Shown here piece after piece: positions 28,367 to 36,916 of a DNA stretch of 64,000 nucleotides. The DNA comes from Collinsella sp. (GTDB lineage Bacteria; Actinomycetota; Coriobacteriia; Coriobacteriales; Coriobacteriaceae), in NCBI GenBank assembly GCA_019414645.1, contig DXLP01000003.1, forward strand, positions 1-64,000, given 5' to 3'. Position 1 is the first letter of the stretch; every line of letters starts with the position of its first letter. A program made the translations under genes and the position numbers. The notes under the pieces were generated by a model, which saw only the letters and a program-made list of their open reading frames with translations, was not told the DNA's origin and searched no databases.

Positions 28367-29629
28367 CTATGCGCTGTAGCCCATCGCCTGCAGCACAAAC
28401 ATGACGACCGTCAGCACCGTAATCACACCGATAGTCGCCCAGGTGAGCACATTCCACACGCGGCCGTTGCGGTTGGCGCCCATAATGTGTCGATCGGCGG
28501 CAATAAGCACCTGGAACACCAGGACCACAGGCAAAAGCACGCCGTTGATGACCTGCGAGGTCATCATAATCTGGAACAGGTCGACGCCGGGCATGAGCAC
28601 CAGCACGGCAGAGATGCCGATGATGGCCGTAATGATGCCGCGATAGACCGGGGCCTCGTCCCAGCTGCGATCGGCACCGCGCTCCCAGCCAAATGCCTCG
28701 CAGATGGCGCTGGACGTAACGCCTGGCAGCACACAGGCGGCCAAGAAGCTCGCCGCGACCAGCCCCGAGGCAAACAGCACCGTGGACCACTGGCCCGCGA
28801 TGGGCTCCAATGCGCGGGCGGCGTCGGCAGCATCGCTGATCTGAATGCCCGCGGGGAACAGTACCGTACCGGTCGTTATGATAATAAAGCCGGCAATGAC
28901 ATCGGCGGCGATCGAGCCGCTCACGGTATCAATGCGCTGCAGCACGATATCGTCCTCGCCCGCATTCTTATCGACCACGTTGTTCTGCGCCAAGAAGATC
29001 ATCCACGGCGCGATGGTGGTACCGATCGTTGCGACCACAAGCGACACGTAGCTGGGGTCATTTTGGATGTTGGGCACAACCAAGTCGACCGCCACCTCGC
29101 CCCAGCTGGGACCAGCCATAAATGCAGCGACAATGTAGGTCACAAACACACAGCTCACCAGCAGCAGAATCTTCTCGATGCGCTGGAAGCTGCCCGACAT
29201 GGTAAGCATCCAAACCAGCAGCGCCACGAGCGGCACCGAGATGCTCGCCGGCACACCAAAGAGGGCAAGGCCGCTCGCGATACCCGCAAACTCCGAGATG
29301 GTAACGGCCGTGTTGGCGATCAGCAGCGCTGCCATGGCCAGCACGCTCCTGCGCACGCCAAAGCGCTCGCGGATGAGCGAGGCCAAGCCCTTGCCTGTGA
29401 CGCAGCCACAACGCGCCGCAGTCTCCTGCGTCACGATAAGCAGCACGGTCATGACGGGAAGCATCCACAGCATCTTGTAGCCATAGCTGGCACCGGCGCT
29501 GGAATACGTGGCGATGCCACCGGCGTCATTGCCCGAAAGCGCCGCCAGAAGGCCAGGGCCCATGGCGCCAAAGATGGCCGCGATGGTCAGCTTTTGCTTG
29601 GCGCTCGCCTTTTGCTTCGTGTTTTGCAC
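28367..29629 (-). CDS. NRAMP-related divalent metal transporter (NRMT-like, probable Mg2+)
   Basis: This 420-residue membrane protein has an NRAMP fold of about 11 helices. The first helix reads GPGLLAALSGNDAGGIATYS instead of the canonical DPGN motif, and the helix-6 region has GTTIAPWMIF in place of the MPH motif. Loss of these metal-binding residues is characteristic of the NRAMP-related Mg2+/Mn2+ transporters described from Eggerthella lenta and relatives (family knowledge). The start is a GTG at 29629 after TAGGTGATC, 9 bases downstream of the MgtE-like stop, so the two genes are coupled. That neighbour also supports Mg2+ as substrate. Confidence 0.82.
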   Translation of the reverse strand: MQNTKQKASAKQKLTIAAIFGAMGPGLLAALSGNDAGGIATYSSAGASYGYKMLWMLPVMTVLLIVTQETAARCGCVTGKGLASLIRERFGVRRSVLAMAALLIANTAVTISEFAGIASGLALFGVPASISVPLVALLVWMLTMSGSFQRIEKILLLVSCVFVTYIVAAFMAGPSWGEVAVDLVVPNIQNDPSYVSLVVATIGTTIAPWMIFLAQNNVVDKNAGEDDIVLQRIDTVSGSIAADVIAGFIIITTGTVLFPAGIQISDAADAARALEPIAGQWSTVLFASGLVAASFLAACVLPGVTSSAICEAFGWERGADRSWDEAPVYRGIITAIIGISAVLVLMPGVDLFQIMMTSQVINGVLLPVVLVFQVLIAADRHIMGANRNGRVWNVLTWATIGVITVLTVVMFVLQAMGYSA

Positions 29630-29637
29630 GCGATCAC

Positions 29638-31482
29638 CTACCCCATGACCGACATGGTGAGCAGCACTGCGGCGATGCAGTACGCCACGCATGAGATCAT
29701 GACGGCAATGACGTTCATGGCGGTACCCGACGTATTGAGGTCATGCTCGTCACGCCAGAACAGCACCATCAGGTAAATCACGGCGCTCATGTTGCCAATC
29801 AGACAAACGATGGCCGCAATGTTAAAGCAGCCGGTAAAGAGCTGCTCTTCAAACATGGGCGCGTCGAGGAATGCGGCGGTGCGCACCAGCTGGGCGCACA
29901 GGTAGGTCACGAGCGACAGGATCAGGCCCATGCCCGTGCTCTGGAAGAAAAATCCCAGATACGGCTTGGGCTCATCGTCATGGCCGTCGTACTCCAGGAA
30001 GTAATTCTTGACGAACGACACCATACGCGAGGCAGCCAGCAACACGAGCGGCATGGCGCACATGGGAAACACCACCAGATGCGCAGAGCCCAGCGCTGTC
30101 CCCAGCACTGTTGCCATGATGCACGAGGCAATACCCCACACGACAACCCAGTACTGGCGATGCACAAACCAGCTGAGCACATTCGTCGAGTCGTCGGACG
30201 CGCTATCGCCCGAGCCGACACCTGCGATCTGCAGGTCCTCCTGGTGCTCCTCGGCGATAACGTCCATGGCGTCGTCAAAGGTCACGATACCCAAGATGTG
30301 ACGGTTCTCGTCGCAAACGGGGATGGCAACCAGGTCGTACTTGGTCATCTCGTCCGTTACGTCTTCCTGGTCATCGTCGGGCGACACATAAACCAGGTCG
30401 CGATAGGCCAGCTGACCCAGCGTGGCGTCGCGGTCGGCGACGATCAGCGTGCGCAGCGAAAGCACGCCGGTGAGCATGCCGCTCGGGTCCTCGGTATAGA
30501 CGTAGTAGACGCTCTCGAAGTCCTCGTCGAGCTTGCGGATCGCCTCGATGGCGTCACCGACCGTCGCCGTGGCAGGCAGGGAGACAAACTCCGAGGTCAT
30601 GATGCGACCGGCAGTGTTGTCCTCATAGCCCAGCAGGTTACGAATCGCCTTCTCCTCCTGGACGCCCATCAGGCGCAAAAGCTTCTCAGCCTTCTCGTAA
30701 TCGAGCTCGTCGATCAGGTCGGCGGCGTCGTCCGGATCCATCATGGCCAGCATCGACGATGCGTCCGTATCGGACAGGCCCTCAAGCATCTCGGTCATAA
30801 GCTCGTCGTCATCGAACTCCGAGATGGCCTCGGCGGCCTGGGCGGTGTCGAGCTGCGCGAACACCTGCGCACGCAGGCGCGGGTCGAGCTGCTCGATAAT
30901 GTCGGCAATGTCGGCAGGGTGCAGCTCGCCAAGCGTCTTGTGCGACACCGAAAGCTGGATGTTTTTAGTCGAACGGTCGAGCAGGTCCATGTAGGACCAG
31001 GCGATGATGTCCTCGCCGAGCGGTTTGCCCAGGTGCTTCATAAAGCTCTCGACGACATGCTCGAGTGCGGGGCTGATCGCGCGCAGCAGACCGCGGGCGC
31101 CAACTTCGGCACCCAGCAGGCGCAGCTGATTTTCGCCCGACATGGAAAACTTGATGTCGTTTACGCGCACGACCTTCATACCCTGCGTGTCGACAATCTG
31201 TTTGTTGAGCACGTCGCGGGCGAGCAAGAGTTCGGTCGGTTGCAGGTACGAAAAACGGATTTCGGTGGCCGGCGACTTAAGGTGTACGCCCGTCTCGTCG
31301 ATACGGTCGACCCATTTGCGCCAGCTGATCATAAACGGCGTCTTGCCGGGCCCGCGGAACGCGAGCGACGTCACGTGCGGAAAAACTTCGCCGGTAGCAA
31401 TGCCAAAATCGTTCACAACGCCGAGCTTTTCGCCATCGACGTCCAAGACCGGCAGTTTGAGCATCTCACTCAGATAATTCAC
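29638..31482 (-). CDS. PRC-barrel/MgtE-N/CBS membrane protein
   Basis: This 614-residue protein has N-terminal PRC-barrel-like segments (about 1-160), an MgtE intracellular N-domain (LHPADIADIIEQLDP near residue 190, to about 290), tandem CBS domains (about 300-420), and about five C-terminal membrane helices (445-614). In true MgtE channels the cytoplasmic part senses Mg2+ and gates the pore. Here the C-terminal membrane part shows none of the usual pore-helix motifs, so it may not be a channel itself. It is coupled to the NRMT-like gene, and a regulatory partner role is inferred. The transcript has a leader of about 200 bases. Confidence 0.78.
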   Translation of the reverse strand: MNYLSEMLKLPVLDVDGEKLGVVNDFGIATGEVFPHVTSLAFRGPGKTPFMISWRKWVDRIDETGVHLKSPATEIRFSYLQPTELLLARDVLNKQIVDTQGMKVVRVNDIKFSMSGENQLRLLGAEVGARGLLRAISPALEHVVESFMKHLGKPLGEDIIAWSYMDLLDRSTKNIQLSVSHKTLGELHPADIADIIEQLDPRLRAQVFAQLDTAQAAEAISEFDDDELMTEMLEGLSDTDASSMLAMMDPDDAADLIDELDYEKAEKLLRLMGVQEEKAIRNLLGYEDNTAGRIMTSEFVSLPATATVGDAIEAIRKLDEDFESVYYVYTEDPSGMLTGVLSLRTLIVADRDATLGQLAYRDLVYVSPDDDQEDVTDEMTKYDLVAIPVCDENRHILGIVTFDDAMDVIAEEHQEDLQIAGVGSGDSASDDSTNVLSWFVHRQYWVVVWGIASCIMATVLGTALGSAHLVVFPMCAMPLVLLAASRMVSFVKNYFLEYDGHDDEPKPYLGFFFQSTGMGLILSLVTYLCAQLVRTAAFLDAPMFEEQLFTGCFNIAAIVCLIGNMSAVIYLMVLFWRDEHDLNTSGTAMNVIAVMISCVAYCIAAVLLTMSVMG

Positions 31483-31725
31483 TGGTGCTCCCCATCATTA
31501 TCCCTTCGGACTGCGGCCATGCCGGCGCGCCATCCGTGGACTATTAGATATGTATACGCATGCGCGGGCGGCACGCCGCTCGGCGCTCACACCCCGTACA
31601 TGCGCAAGAAGCACCTGCATGGGGTCATCGACTGTATGGTCGAGGTTTGGATTTCACCTGCAACCTTTCTCTTGACCCTTGTTATCCGCAGTAACTATAG
31701 CATCAGCATCGCGCCGTGGCGTCAA
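31483..31725 (-). promoter_or_regulatory. Long leader and extended -10 promoter of the Mg2+ module
   Basis: On the minus strand TGCTATAGT (extended -10, hexamer 31699-31694) lies 20 bases after TTGACG (31725-31720). From there a leader of about 200 bases leads to the MgtE-like start, and it contains several GC-rich hairpins, e.g. around ACCCCATGCAGG...ACGGGGT. I do not recognise an M-box. Nothing coding is seen in this 320-base gap apart from element E at its far end. Confidence 0.45.
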
Positions 31726-31776
31726 ATTTATGCTCCAAACATCGCAGGCATATCAAACGCTGACGCATCCGTGACA

Positions 31777-31805
31777 TAGTCATTGGGGACGTTCTTACAT
31801 GACTA
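31777..31805 (-). repeat. 29-nt element E, copy overlapping a stop codon
   Basis: TAGTCAT pairs with ATGACTA at the ends of 31777-31805. On the minus strand the first three bases of the element are the TAG stop of the deacetylase-like gene (31805-31803). Confidence 0.85.
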
Positions 31806-33209
31806 GTCTGTGGTGTCGTCATCTTCGGCGAGCTGGGGGAACACGGCGTTTTTGGGCATGGCGGCCTTCGTCAGCGAGGTGAGCTTTTTGCTCAGCGATG
31901 TATCCGTCTTGACCAGATCGCTCAATGTCACGATTTTGTAGCCGTCGGCAATAAGCCCGTCGATAATCTGCGGCAGCGCCTCGAGCGTCTGCTCGGCACA
32001 TTCATCGTTATCGGTCAGCAGCACAATGTTGCCCGGCGTCACCGAATCGAGCACCGTCGAGACCTGCTCGTCGGCACCGTTGAGCAGCCAGTCGCCCGAA
32101 TCGATATTCCACGAGACCACGGCAGACACCAGGTCCATCGCATCAATCCAGTTTTGCTCGTCAAAGGCTGCGTAAGGAGCACGCAAAAGCATCGTCTTCA
32201 CGCCGGTCGCGGACTTGATCGCCTCGGTGCCCTTCGAAACCTGCTCGCGCACCGCATCGCGGTCCTGGCCCTTGAGCGATTCGTCGTTGTAACTGTTGGA
32301 GCCGACCTCGCAGCCGGCATCGACAATCGCCTTGGCCGTGGCGGGCGAGGCCTCGGCCGCATCACCCGACAGGAAGAACGTCGCGGTGACGCCCTTTTCC
32401 TTGAGCACCTGCAAGATCTGCTTGGTCGCGCCGCTCGGGCCCTCATCAAACGTCAGCGCAACGTACTTTTCGTTGCCCTTGGGTGCCACGCTCGCGCACT
32501 CGACCACGCAATCGGTGGCGGGCACGACCTCGCCGCGGTCCTGCGTCTTGCCCGATTGCTCGCCGACCCACACCTCGGAGCGGCCCTGGATACCCCACGT
32601 CTTGACGTACTCGATGGCACCCGTGCCCTCGACCTTGAGCTTGGGCTCGATAACCGTCGCCTGGACCTCGTGCTTCTCATACGTGTCACGGCCGTCCTTG
32701 ACCGTCACCTTCTCGCCACCCGTAAGCTCGCGGCTTTTCCACTTGCCCTGTTTTATGCGCTTGCCGTCCACCTTTACCGACAGCTTTTCGCCGCCATGGC
32801 GGGTCAGCACGCTGTCGTCAACGGCCAGCAGATCACCAGCGTCGTAGGTATCGGTCAGCTCCTGGTCGTCGATGAGATTTTGCAGCGTAGAGCCGACGCG
32901 CACTGCAGTCTCCTGGCCGTTGAGGACGACATCCACGCTGCGGTTGACGTAGCCCACAACGGCGGCGACAAACAGCACGAGCGCGCAGCCCACGGCGATG
33001 AGCGCATAGGGCAGGCGAGACGGACGACGGGGCGTGCGGCCGTTGCCGATGCGAGCGCTGCGGTCGCTAAAGCCGCGGCTATGGTTGAGATACATCGCGC
33101 CGGGCTTACGGTGACGCTTGCGCTGACCGCTGGGCAGCTGCCCCAGGTCGCGGCGCGCCGTTGGACGCGCACCCGAGCGCCCGTTTAAGTTAGATCCGTT
33201 TTGGCGCAT
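31803..33209 (-). CDS. Membrane-anchored NodB-type protein with degenerate metal site
   Basis: This 468-residue protein has a basic N-terminus (about 65 residues), one membrane helix (LPYALIAVGCALVLFVAAVV), a DUF348-like beta domain (VDVVLNGQETAVRVGS...), and a C-terminal polysaccharide-deacetylase (NodB) fold (about residues 245-440). Canonical enzymes have TFDDGP and HTYTHP; here these read TFDEGPSG and SNSYNDES, so both metal-ligating histidines are lost. LLRAPY is kept. It may bind rather than deacetylate glycans, or act differently. GGGGGAGGGCAC precedes the start. The stop codon coincides with element E. Confidence 0.85.
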   Translation of the reverse strand: MRQNGSNLNGRSGARPTARRDLGQLPSGQRKRHRKPGAMYLNHSRGFSDRSARIGNGRTPRRPSRLPYALIAVGCALVLFVAAVVGYVNRSVDVVLNGQETAVRVGSTLQNLIDDQELTDTYDAGDLLAVDDSVLTRHGGEKLSVKVDGKRIKQGKWKSRELTGGEKVTVKDGRDTYEKHEVQATVIEPKLKVEGTGAIEYVKTWGIQGRSEVWVGEQSGKTQDRGEVVPATDCVVECASVAPKGNEKYVALTFDEGPSGATKQILQVLKEKGVTATFFLSGDAAEASPATAKAIVDAGCEVGSNSYNDESLKGQDRDAVREQVSKGTEAIKSATGVKTMLLRAPYAAFDEQNWIDAMDLVSAVVSWNIDSGDWLLNGADEQVSTVLDSVTPGNIVLLTDNDECAEQTLEALPQIIDGLIADGYKIVTLSDLVKTDTSLSKKLTSLTKAAMPKNAVFPQLAEDDDTTD

Positions 33210-33281
33210 GTGCCCTCCCCCATAAACGCAGCAAACCGGAGCAACAGGTCTCCGGCTTGCCTCCCATCAATTGGTACGTCG

Positions 33282-34037
33282 CTATTTGCTGGCTTTCGAC
33301 GAGCCCCCGCTCGCCTTTTGGTATTCGTCCTTAAAGGCCTTGAACATACCGCGCGTCTTGCCGAGCTGCTTGCCCAGCGCGCGACTGCCCTTGTCCACGG
33401 CGACCGAACCCTTGTCATCGAGCACCTTGGCGCCCTTCTTGACCTTATCGCCCACCATGACGCTTGCCTCGGCAGCCTTTGCGGCGGCGCCGCCCGAATA
33501 CCCGAGCGACTTGACCTCGTCCGAAACGATCATCGCGCCGTCCGCATAGCCGCGCAGCATCGTCGGCGGCATCTGCGTGTCGCCCACCAGCACACTCGAG
33601 GCAGTGCCGGCGGTCACGTAGAACGTCTGCACGATGCCCGAACGCGGCTTGAACTCCACATCCGAGCAATAGCCCACGACATCGCCCGACTCCGTGCGCA
33701 CGTCCATGCCAACCCAGATAATGCAATCGTCCAGGTTGATGTCGAGGCGCTTGGCCGCAGCGGCATCGTAGGTGCCCTTGACGTCGTCAACCGCGATGGC
33801 GCCCTCGTAGACGCCAATGGCATCGAGCGCCACAAATCGGTCGGGGCGCTCGATCATGCCCGCGATATCGGACTGGCGCACCATAAAGCCCACCACGCGC
33901 GTACCGCCCGGGGTAAAGACCGGAAAGTGAATCTTGCCGAGCTTTTTAGGGCTGCGCGGCGTGCCGTCTTTTTTGGTGCGCTTATCCTCGGTAGGCTTGC
34001 GATAGATCTTGGCGCCGACAAAATCCCCGGCGCGCAT
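33282..34037 (-). CDS. PRC-barrel domain protein
   Basis: This 251-residue protein carries one or two PRC-barrel-like beta modules (GAKIYRKPTEDKR...FTPGGTRVVGFMVRQSDIAG and a second around VGMDVRTESGDVVGYCSDV). A hydrophilic Lys/Ala-rich tail follows (VKKGAKVLDDKGSVAVDKG). PRC-barrels occur in RNA processing factors and photosynthetic reaction centres and often mediate protein interactions. The ATG overlaps the YtxH-like stop by one base (TAATG), so the pair is coupled. No membrane segment is present. Function unknown. Confidence 0.75.
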   Translation of the reverse strand: MRAGDFVGAKIYRKPTEDKRTKKDGTPRSPKKLGKIHFPVFTPGGTRVVGFMVRQSDIAGMIERPDRFVALDAIGVYEGAIAVDDVKGTYDAAAAKRLDINLDDCIIWVGMDVRTESGDVVGYCSDVEFKPRSGIVQTFYVTAGTASSVLVGDTQMPPTMLRGYADGAMIVSDEVKSLGYSGGAAAKAAEASVMVGDKVKKGAKVLDDKGSVAVDKGSRALGKQLGKTRGMFKAFKDEYQKASGGSSKASK

Positions 34038-34426
34038 TATGCCTCTGTCGAAGGCTCCGCGGCCTCGGCGTCGGCCTCGACGGCGTTCTCGACCACGACA
34101 TCGGCGGCGGGCGTCACGTTACCGCCCGAGATGGCGTCGTTGAGCTGCTCGCGCAGCTGGTCCATGCGCTCGCGGGCAAGGTCAACCTTGGCACGCAGGT
34201 CATCGGTCTTGGCGTCGACCATCGGGCCAAAATCGTTGACCGCAGCGCGGGCCTCCTCGGCACCGTGCTCGTAGGTGTCGCGCATGTTATCCCAGGCGTC
34301 GTTGGCGATATCGGCAGCCATGGCGCGGGTCTCGGCGCCCGAGCGCGGAGCCAGGGCAACGCCGATGATGGCGCCGGCGGCGGCACCGAAGAGCGCACCC
34401 GAGATAAAGTTGAAAGTCTTACCCAT
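34037..34426 (-). CDS. YtxH-like protein
   Basis: This 129-residue small protein has an N-terminal glycine-rich hydrophobic helix (FISGALFGAAAGAIIGVALAP) and an amphipathic, coiled-coil-like remainder, ending in an Ala/Glu-rich tail. This is the YtxH pattern (general-stress-associated proteins). The start at 34426 has GGAGAGG at seven bases; an in-frame ATG six bases upstream sits on the SD itself. It is coupled to the PRC-barrel gene. Confidence 0.8.
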   Translation of the reverse strand: MGKTFNFISGALFGAAAGAIIGVALAPRSGAETRAMAADIANDAWDNMRDTYEHGAEEARAAVNDFGPMVDAKTDDLRAKVDLARERMDQLREQLNDAISGGNVTPAADVVVENAVEADAEAAEPSTEA

Positions 34427-34562
34427 GTTCATTCCTCTCCTGCGGGCACCTCGGCGCCCACCGTTTGAATGCTGTCCATTATACCCGCAGCACTGCGCTT
34501 GCCGTCTTGCTCATCTGCGTACGGTAAAGGCGCAGGTACATGATGGTGATAAGCGGGTGAGC

Positions 34563-35408
34563 CTACTCCTGCGGCATGGCAGGCATGGCCACTGTAGCGC
34601 CCGGGTCCTCGCCGGCGCCGTCAACGAGCGGCAGCGCTCCCTCGCGCGCGGGGGCCACCGGAGCCGTCGCCGCGCCACCGTAGACGGCAGCGGGGGCCTC
34701 GTGGCTCTCAGCGGTCGCGCCCTCGGTATCGATTGCCTCCTGCGGCTCGTCGTCAAAGCTCGGGACGCCCTGGGGCTCCGCGGGCTCGGCCTCGACGGTC
34801 TCCTCGGCAGGGGCATCGTTGACAGACTCGGCGGCAGCCTCGGCAGGCGCCTCGCCCTCGGTCGTGTCCCCGGCCTCGCCTTCGGCGTTCGCGGCGGCGA
34901 CGGCCTCGTGCGGGTCCTTGCCCTCGGCCTCGGCACGCATGCCCAGTACCAGGTTACGCAGGCCCGCGACCGTACCGTCCACATCGGGAGCGGGCTGGTC
35001 GGCATGCAGATAGGCCCAATCCATCATAAAGGTCGCCGAAGACAGCGCGCCGATGGCCAGTGCGTCGTCGGGACACGAAAGCTCGACCTCAAAGACACGC
35101 TCATCGTGCTCACTCACGCGAGTGCGGCCGCACGAAATGCTGCCAGCGAGACCGGTCTCGTTCATGAGCTCGACCGTCACGTGCTCCAGCAGATGGCAAA
35201 GCTCTGTCTGGCCCATGCAGTCCTGGAACTCGCGACCGGAATCGCCCAGGCACAGATGCTTGGCGATCGCGGGCACCAGGTAGTACACGCGCGCCGTGGC
35301 CTCGATGTCCTCCGAGGTCATGAGCGGCATGCCGGGGTTCACCAGCACATGCGCGCAGATCTTGTCCTCGCTGACGGTGACCTTAAGGATGTTGAACAGG
35401 CCTGCCAT
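34563..35408 (-). CDS. Protein with cyanophycin-synthetase N-domain-like region
   Basis: This 281-residue soluble protein has an N-terminal half (about 1-150) containing ELCHLLEHVTVELMNETG, which resembles the conserved helix of the cyanophycin synthetase N-terminal domain (HLLEHVALEL type). A low-complexity Ala/Glu/Pro tail (about 155-281) follows. No ATP-grasp or ligase part is present, and no cphA gene is in the window. AGGGGAGAGTT precedes the start. It lies 24 bases downstream of the CNNM/CorC gene, so the two may be co-transcribed. The resemblance was judged by eye. Confidence 0.6.
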   Translation of the reverse strand: MAGLFNILKVTVSEDKICAHVLVNPGMPLMTSEDIEATARVYYLVPAIAKHLCLGDSGREFQDCMGQTELCHLLEHVTVELMNETGLAGSISCGRTRVSEHDERVFEVELSCPDDALAIGALSSATFMMDWAYLHADQPAPDVDGTVAGLRNLVLGMRAEAEGKDPHEAVAAANAEGEAGDTTEGEAPAEAAAESVNDAPAEETVEAEPAEPQGVPSFDDEPQEAIDTEGATAESHEAPAAVYGGAATAPVAPAREGALPLVDGAGEDPGATVAMPAMPQE

Positions 35409-35432
35409 AACTCTCCCCTACTCTTCCTTGCC

Positions 35433-36806
35433 CTACTCGTCGCCGTCGTGCGGGTCCGCAGAGCCCGCGCCCGACGCCGCCGGCTTATCTGCCGAGGACT
35501 CGGAATCTTTCTTATCGGTTTCGGCCGGAGCGATCACGCGAATGAGCGAGATGCGCTGGCCACGCATCGACTGTACCTTGAACTTGTACCCCGCGACCTC
35601 AAACACCTCTCCGATGTCGGGCACCGAGTCGCAAAGCTCCAAAATCCAGCCGGCGATGGTCTCATAATCATCGCTTTCCTCGAGCGGCCAACCAAGGTCA
35701 ATCGCGTCATCGCACGAAAAACGCCCATCGACAAGCCACTCGCGGCGCGAAAGGCGCGTGAGGTACTTGTTGTCGGGGTCAAACTCGTCCTCGATCTCGC
35801 CCACGATCTCCTCGACGATGTCCTCGATGGTGATGATGCCGGCCGTGCCACCGTACTCGTCCACGACCACTACGATCTGGTCGTGCGAGGTCTGCATCTC
35901 GGACAGCAGCGGCAGGATGTCCTTGGTGTCGGGCACAAAGGTGGCGTCGCGCAAAAAGTCGGCGATGGGCTGGTCGCCCTTGCCGTCGAGCGAAGGCTGG
36001 ATCAGGTCCTTGATGTGCGCGATGCCCACGACGTTGTCGGGATCCTCGTGATAGACGGGGATGCGGCTAAAGCCGGTCTGGCGCATGGCGGACAGCACGT
36101 CGGCGACCGTCTCGTCATCCTCGCACATGGTGGTGTCCACGCGCGGCACCATGACCTCGCGGGCAACGGTGTCGCCCAGGTCGAAGATCTCGTGGATCAT
36201 GCGCTTTTCCTCGTCGAGTAGATCGTCCTGTTCCGAGACCATGTATTTGATCTCTTCCTCCGAGACGTTTTGGCGGTCGTCGGCGCTCTTGATGCGCAGG
36301 ATACGGGCCAGGCCGTCGGAGCAGGCACCGGTCAGCCACACGAGCGGGCGGGCGATCTTTTGGAACACGGAGAGCGGTCCCACGACCTGCTTGGATACGC
36401 CTTCGGCATTAGCCAGGCCGATGCGCTTGGGCACGAGCTCGCCGATCACGATTGACACAAAAGCGACGGCGACGGTGATGATGACCGGCGCCAGGCCGCG
36501 CGCGATGGCGGAAAGCGGCGCGATGCCAAAGCTCATGAGCCACGTGGCAAGCGGGTCGGACAGGCTCGTCGAGGCGACGGCGGACGAGGCAAAGCCCACG
36601 AGCGTGATGGCGACCTGGATGGTGGCGAGCAGCTGATCGGAATCGGCGGCCAGCTTAATGGCGCGCTCGGCGCGTTTGTCGCCTTCCTCGGCCTCGTGCT
36701 CCAGCACAGCGCGCTTTGCCGTGGTGAGCGCCATCTCGGACATAGAGAAGTAGCCGTTGATGAGGGTCAAAACGAGGGTGGTGATAAGGGAGATGGTTAT
36801 GTCCAT
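35433..36806 (-). CDS. CNNM/CorC-HlyC family membrane protein
   Basis: This 457-residue protein comprises a DUF21/CNNM transmembrane domain (residues about 1-185), a CBS pair (about 205-335; TVAREVMVPRVDTTM is the usual entry), and a CorC_HlyC transporter-associated domain (about 350-430). An acidic tail follows. Family members export Mg2+ or other divalent ions or affect their homeostasis. The CBS domains probably bind adenine nucleotides. The SD is weak and the start was taken as the first ATG with a natural membrane N-terminus. Together with MgtA and the NRMT module it is the third Mg2+-related locus here. Confidence 0.9.
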   Translation of the reverse strand: MDITISLITTLVLTLINGYFSMSEMALTTAKRAVLEHEAEEGDKRAERAIKLAADSDQLLATIQVAITLVGFASSAVASTSLSDPLATWLMSFGIAPLSAIARGLAPVIITVAVAFVSIVIGELVPKRIGLANAEGVSKQVVGPLSVFQKIARPLVWLTGACSDGLARILRIKSADDRQNVSEEEIKYMVSEQDDLLDEEKRMIHEIFDLGDTVAREVMVPRVDTTMCEDDETVADVLSAMRQTGFSRIPVYHEDPDNVVGIAHIKDLIQPSLDGKGDQPIADFLRDATFVPDTKDILPLLSEMQTSHDQIVVVVDEYGGTAGIITIEDIVEEIVGEIEDEFDPDNKYLTRLSRREWLVDGRFSCDDAIDLGWPLEESDDYETIAGWILELCDSVPDIGEVFEVAGYKFKVQSMRGQRISLIRVIAPAETDKKDSESSADKPAASGAGSADPHDGDE

Positions 36807-36916
36807 CGGGAGTTTCTCGAACCTCCAAGATTCGGGACGTTAGGGTAAAACGTTGGTGGCGGATACGGCAATTGCGCCGGCACCCAAACGAGGACGCGGG
36901 CGCGCAGGCATGGTCG

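Noticed and set aside
29743..31779. Plus-strand ORF of 678 codons opposite the MgtE-like gene
   Set aside because: The opposite strand encodes clear PRC, MgtE-N and CBS domains; the plus-strand product is Arg/His-rich shadow sequence.
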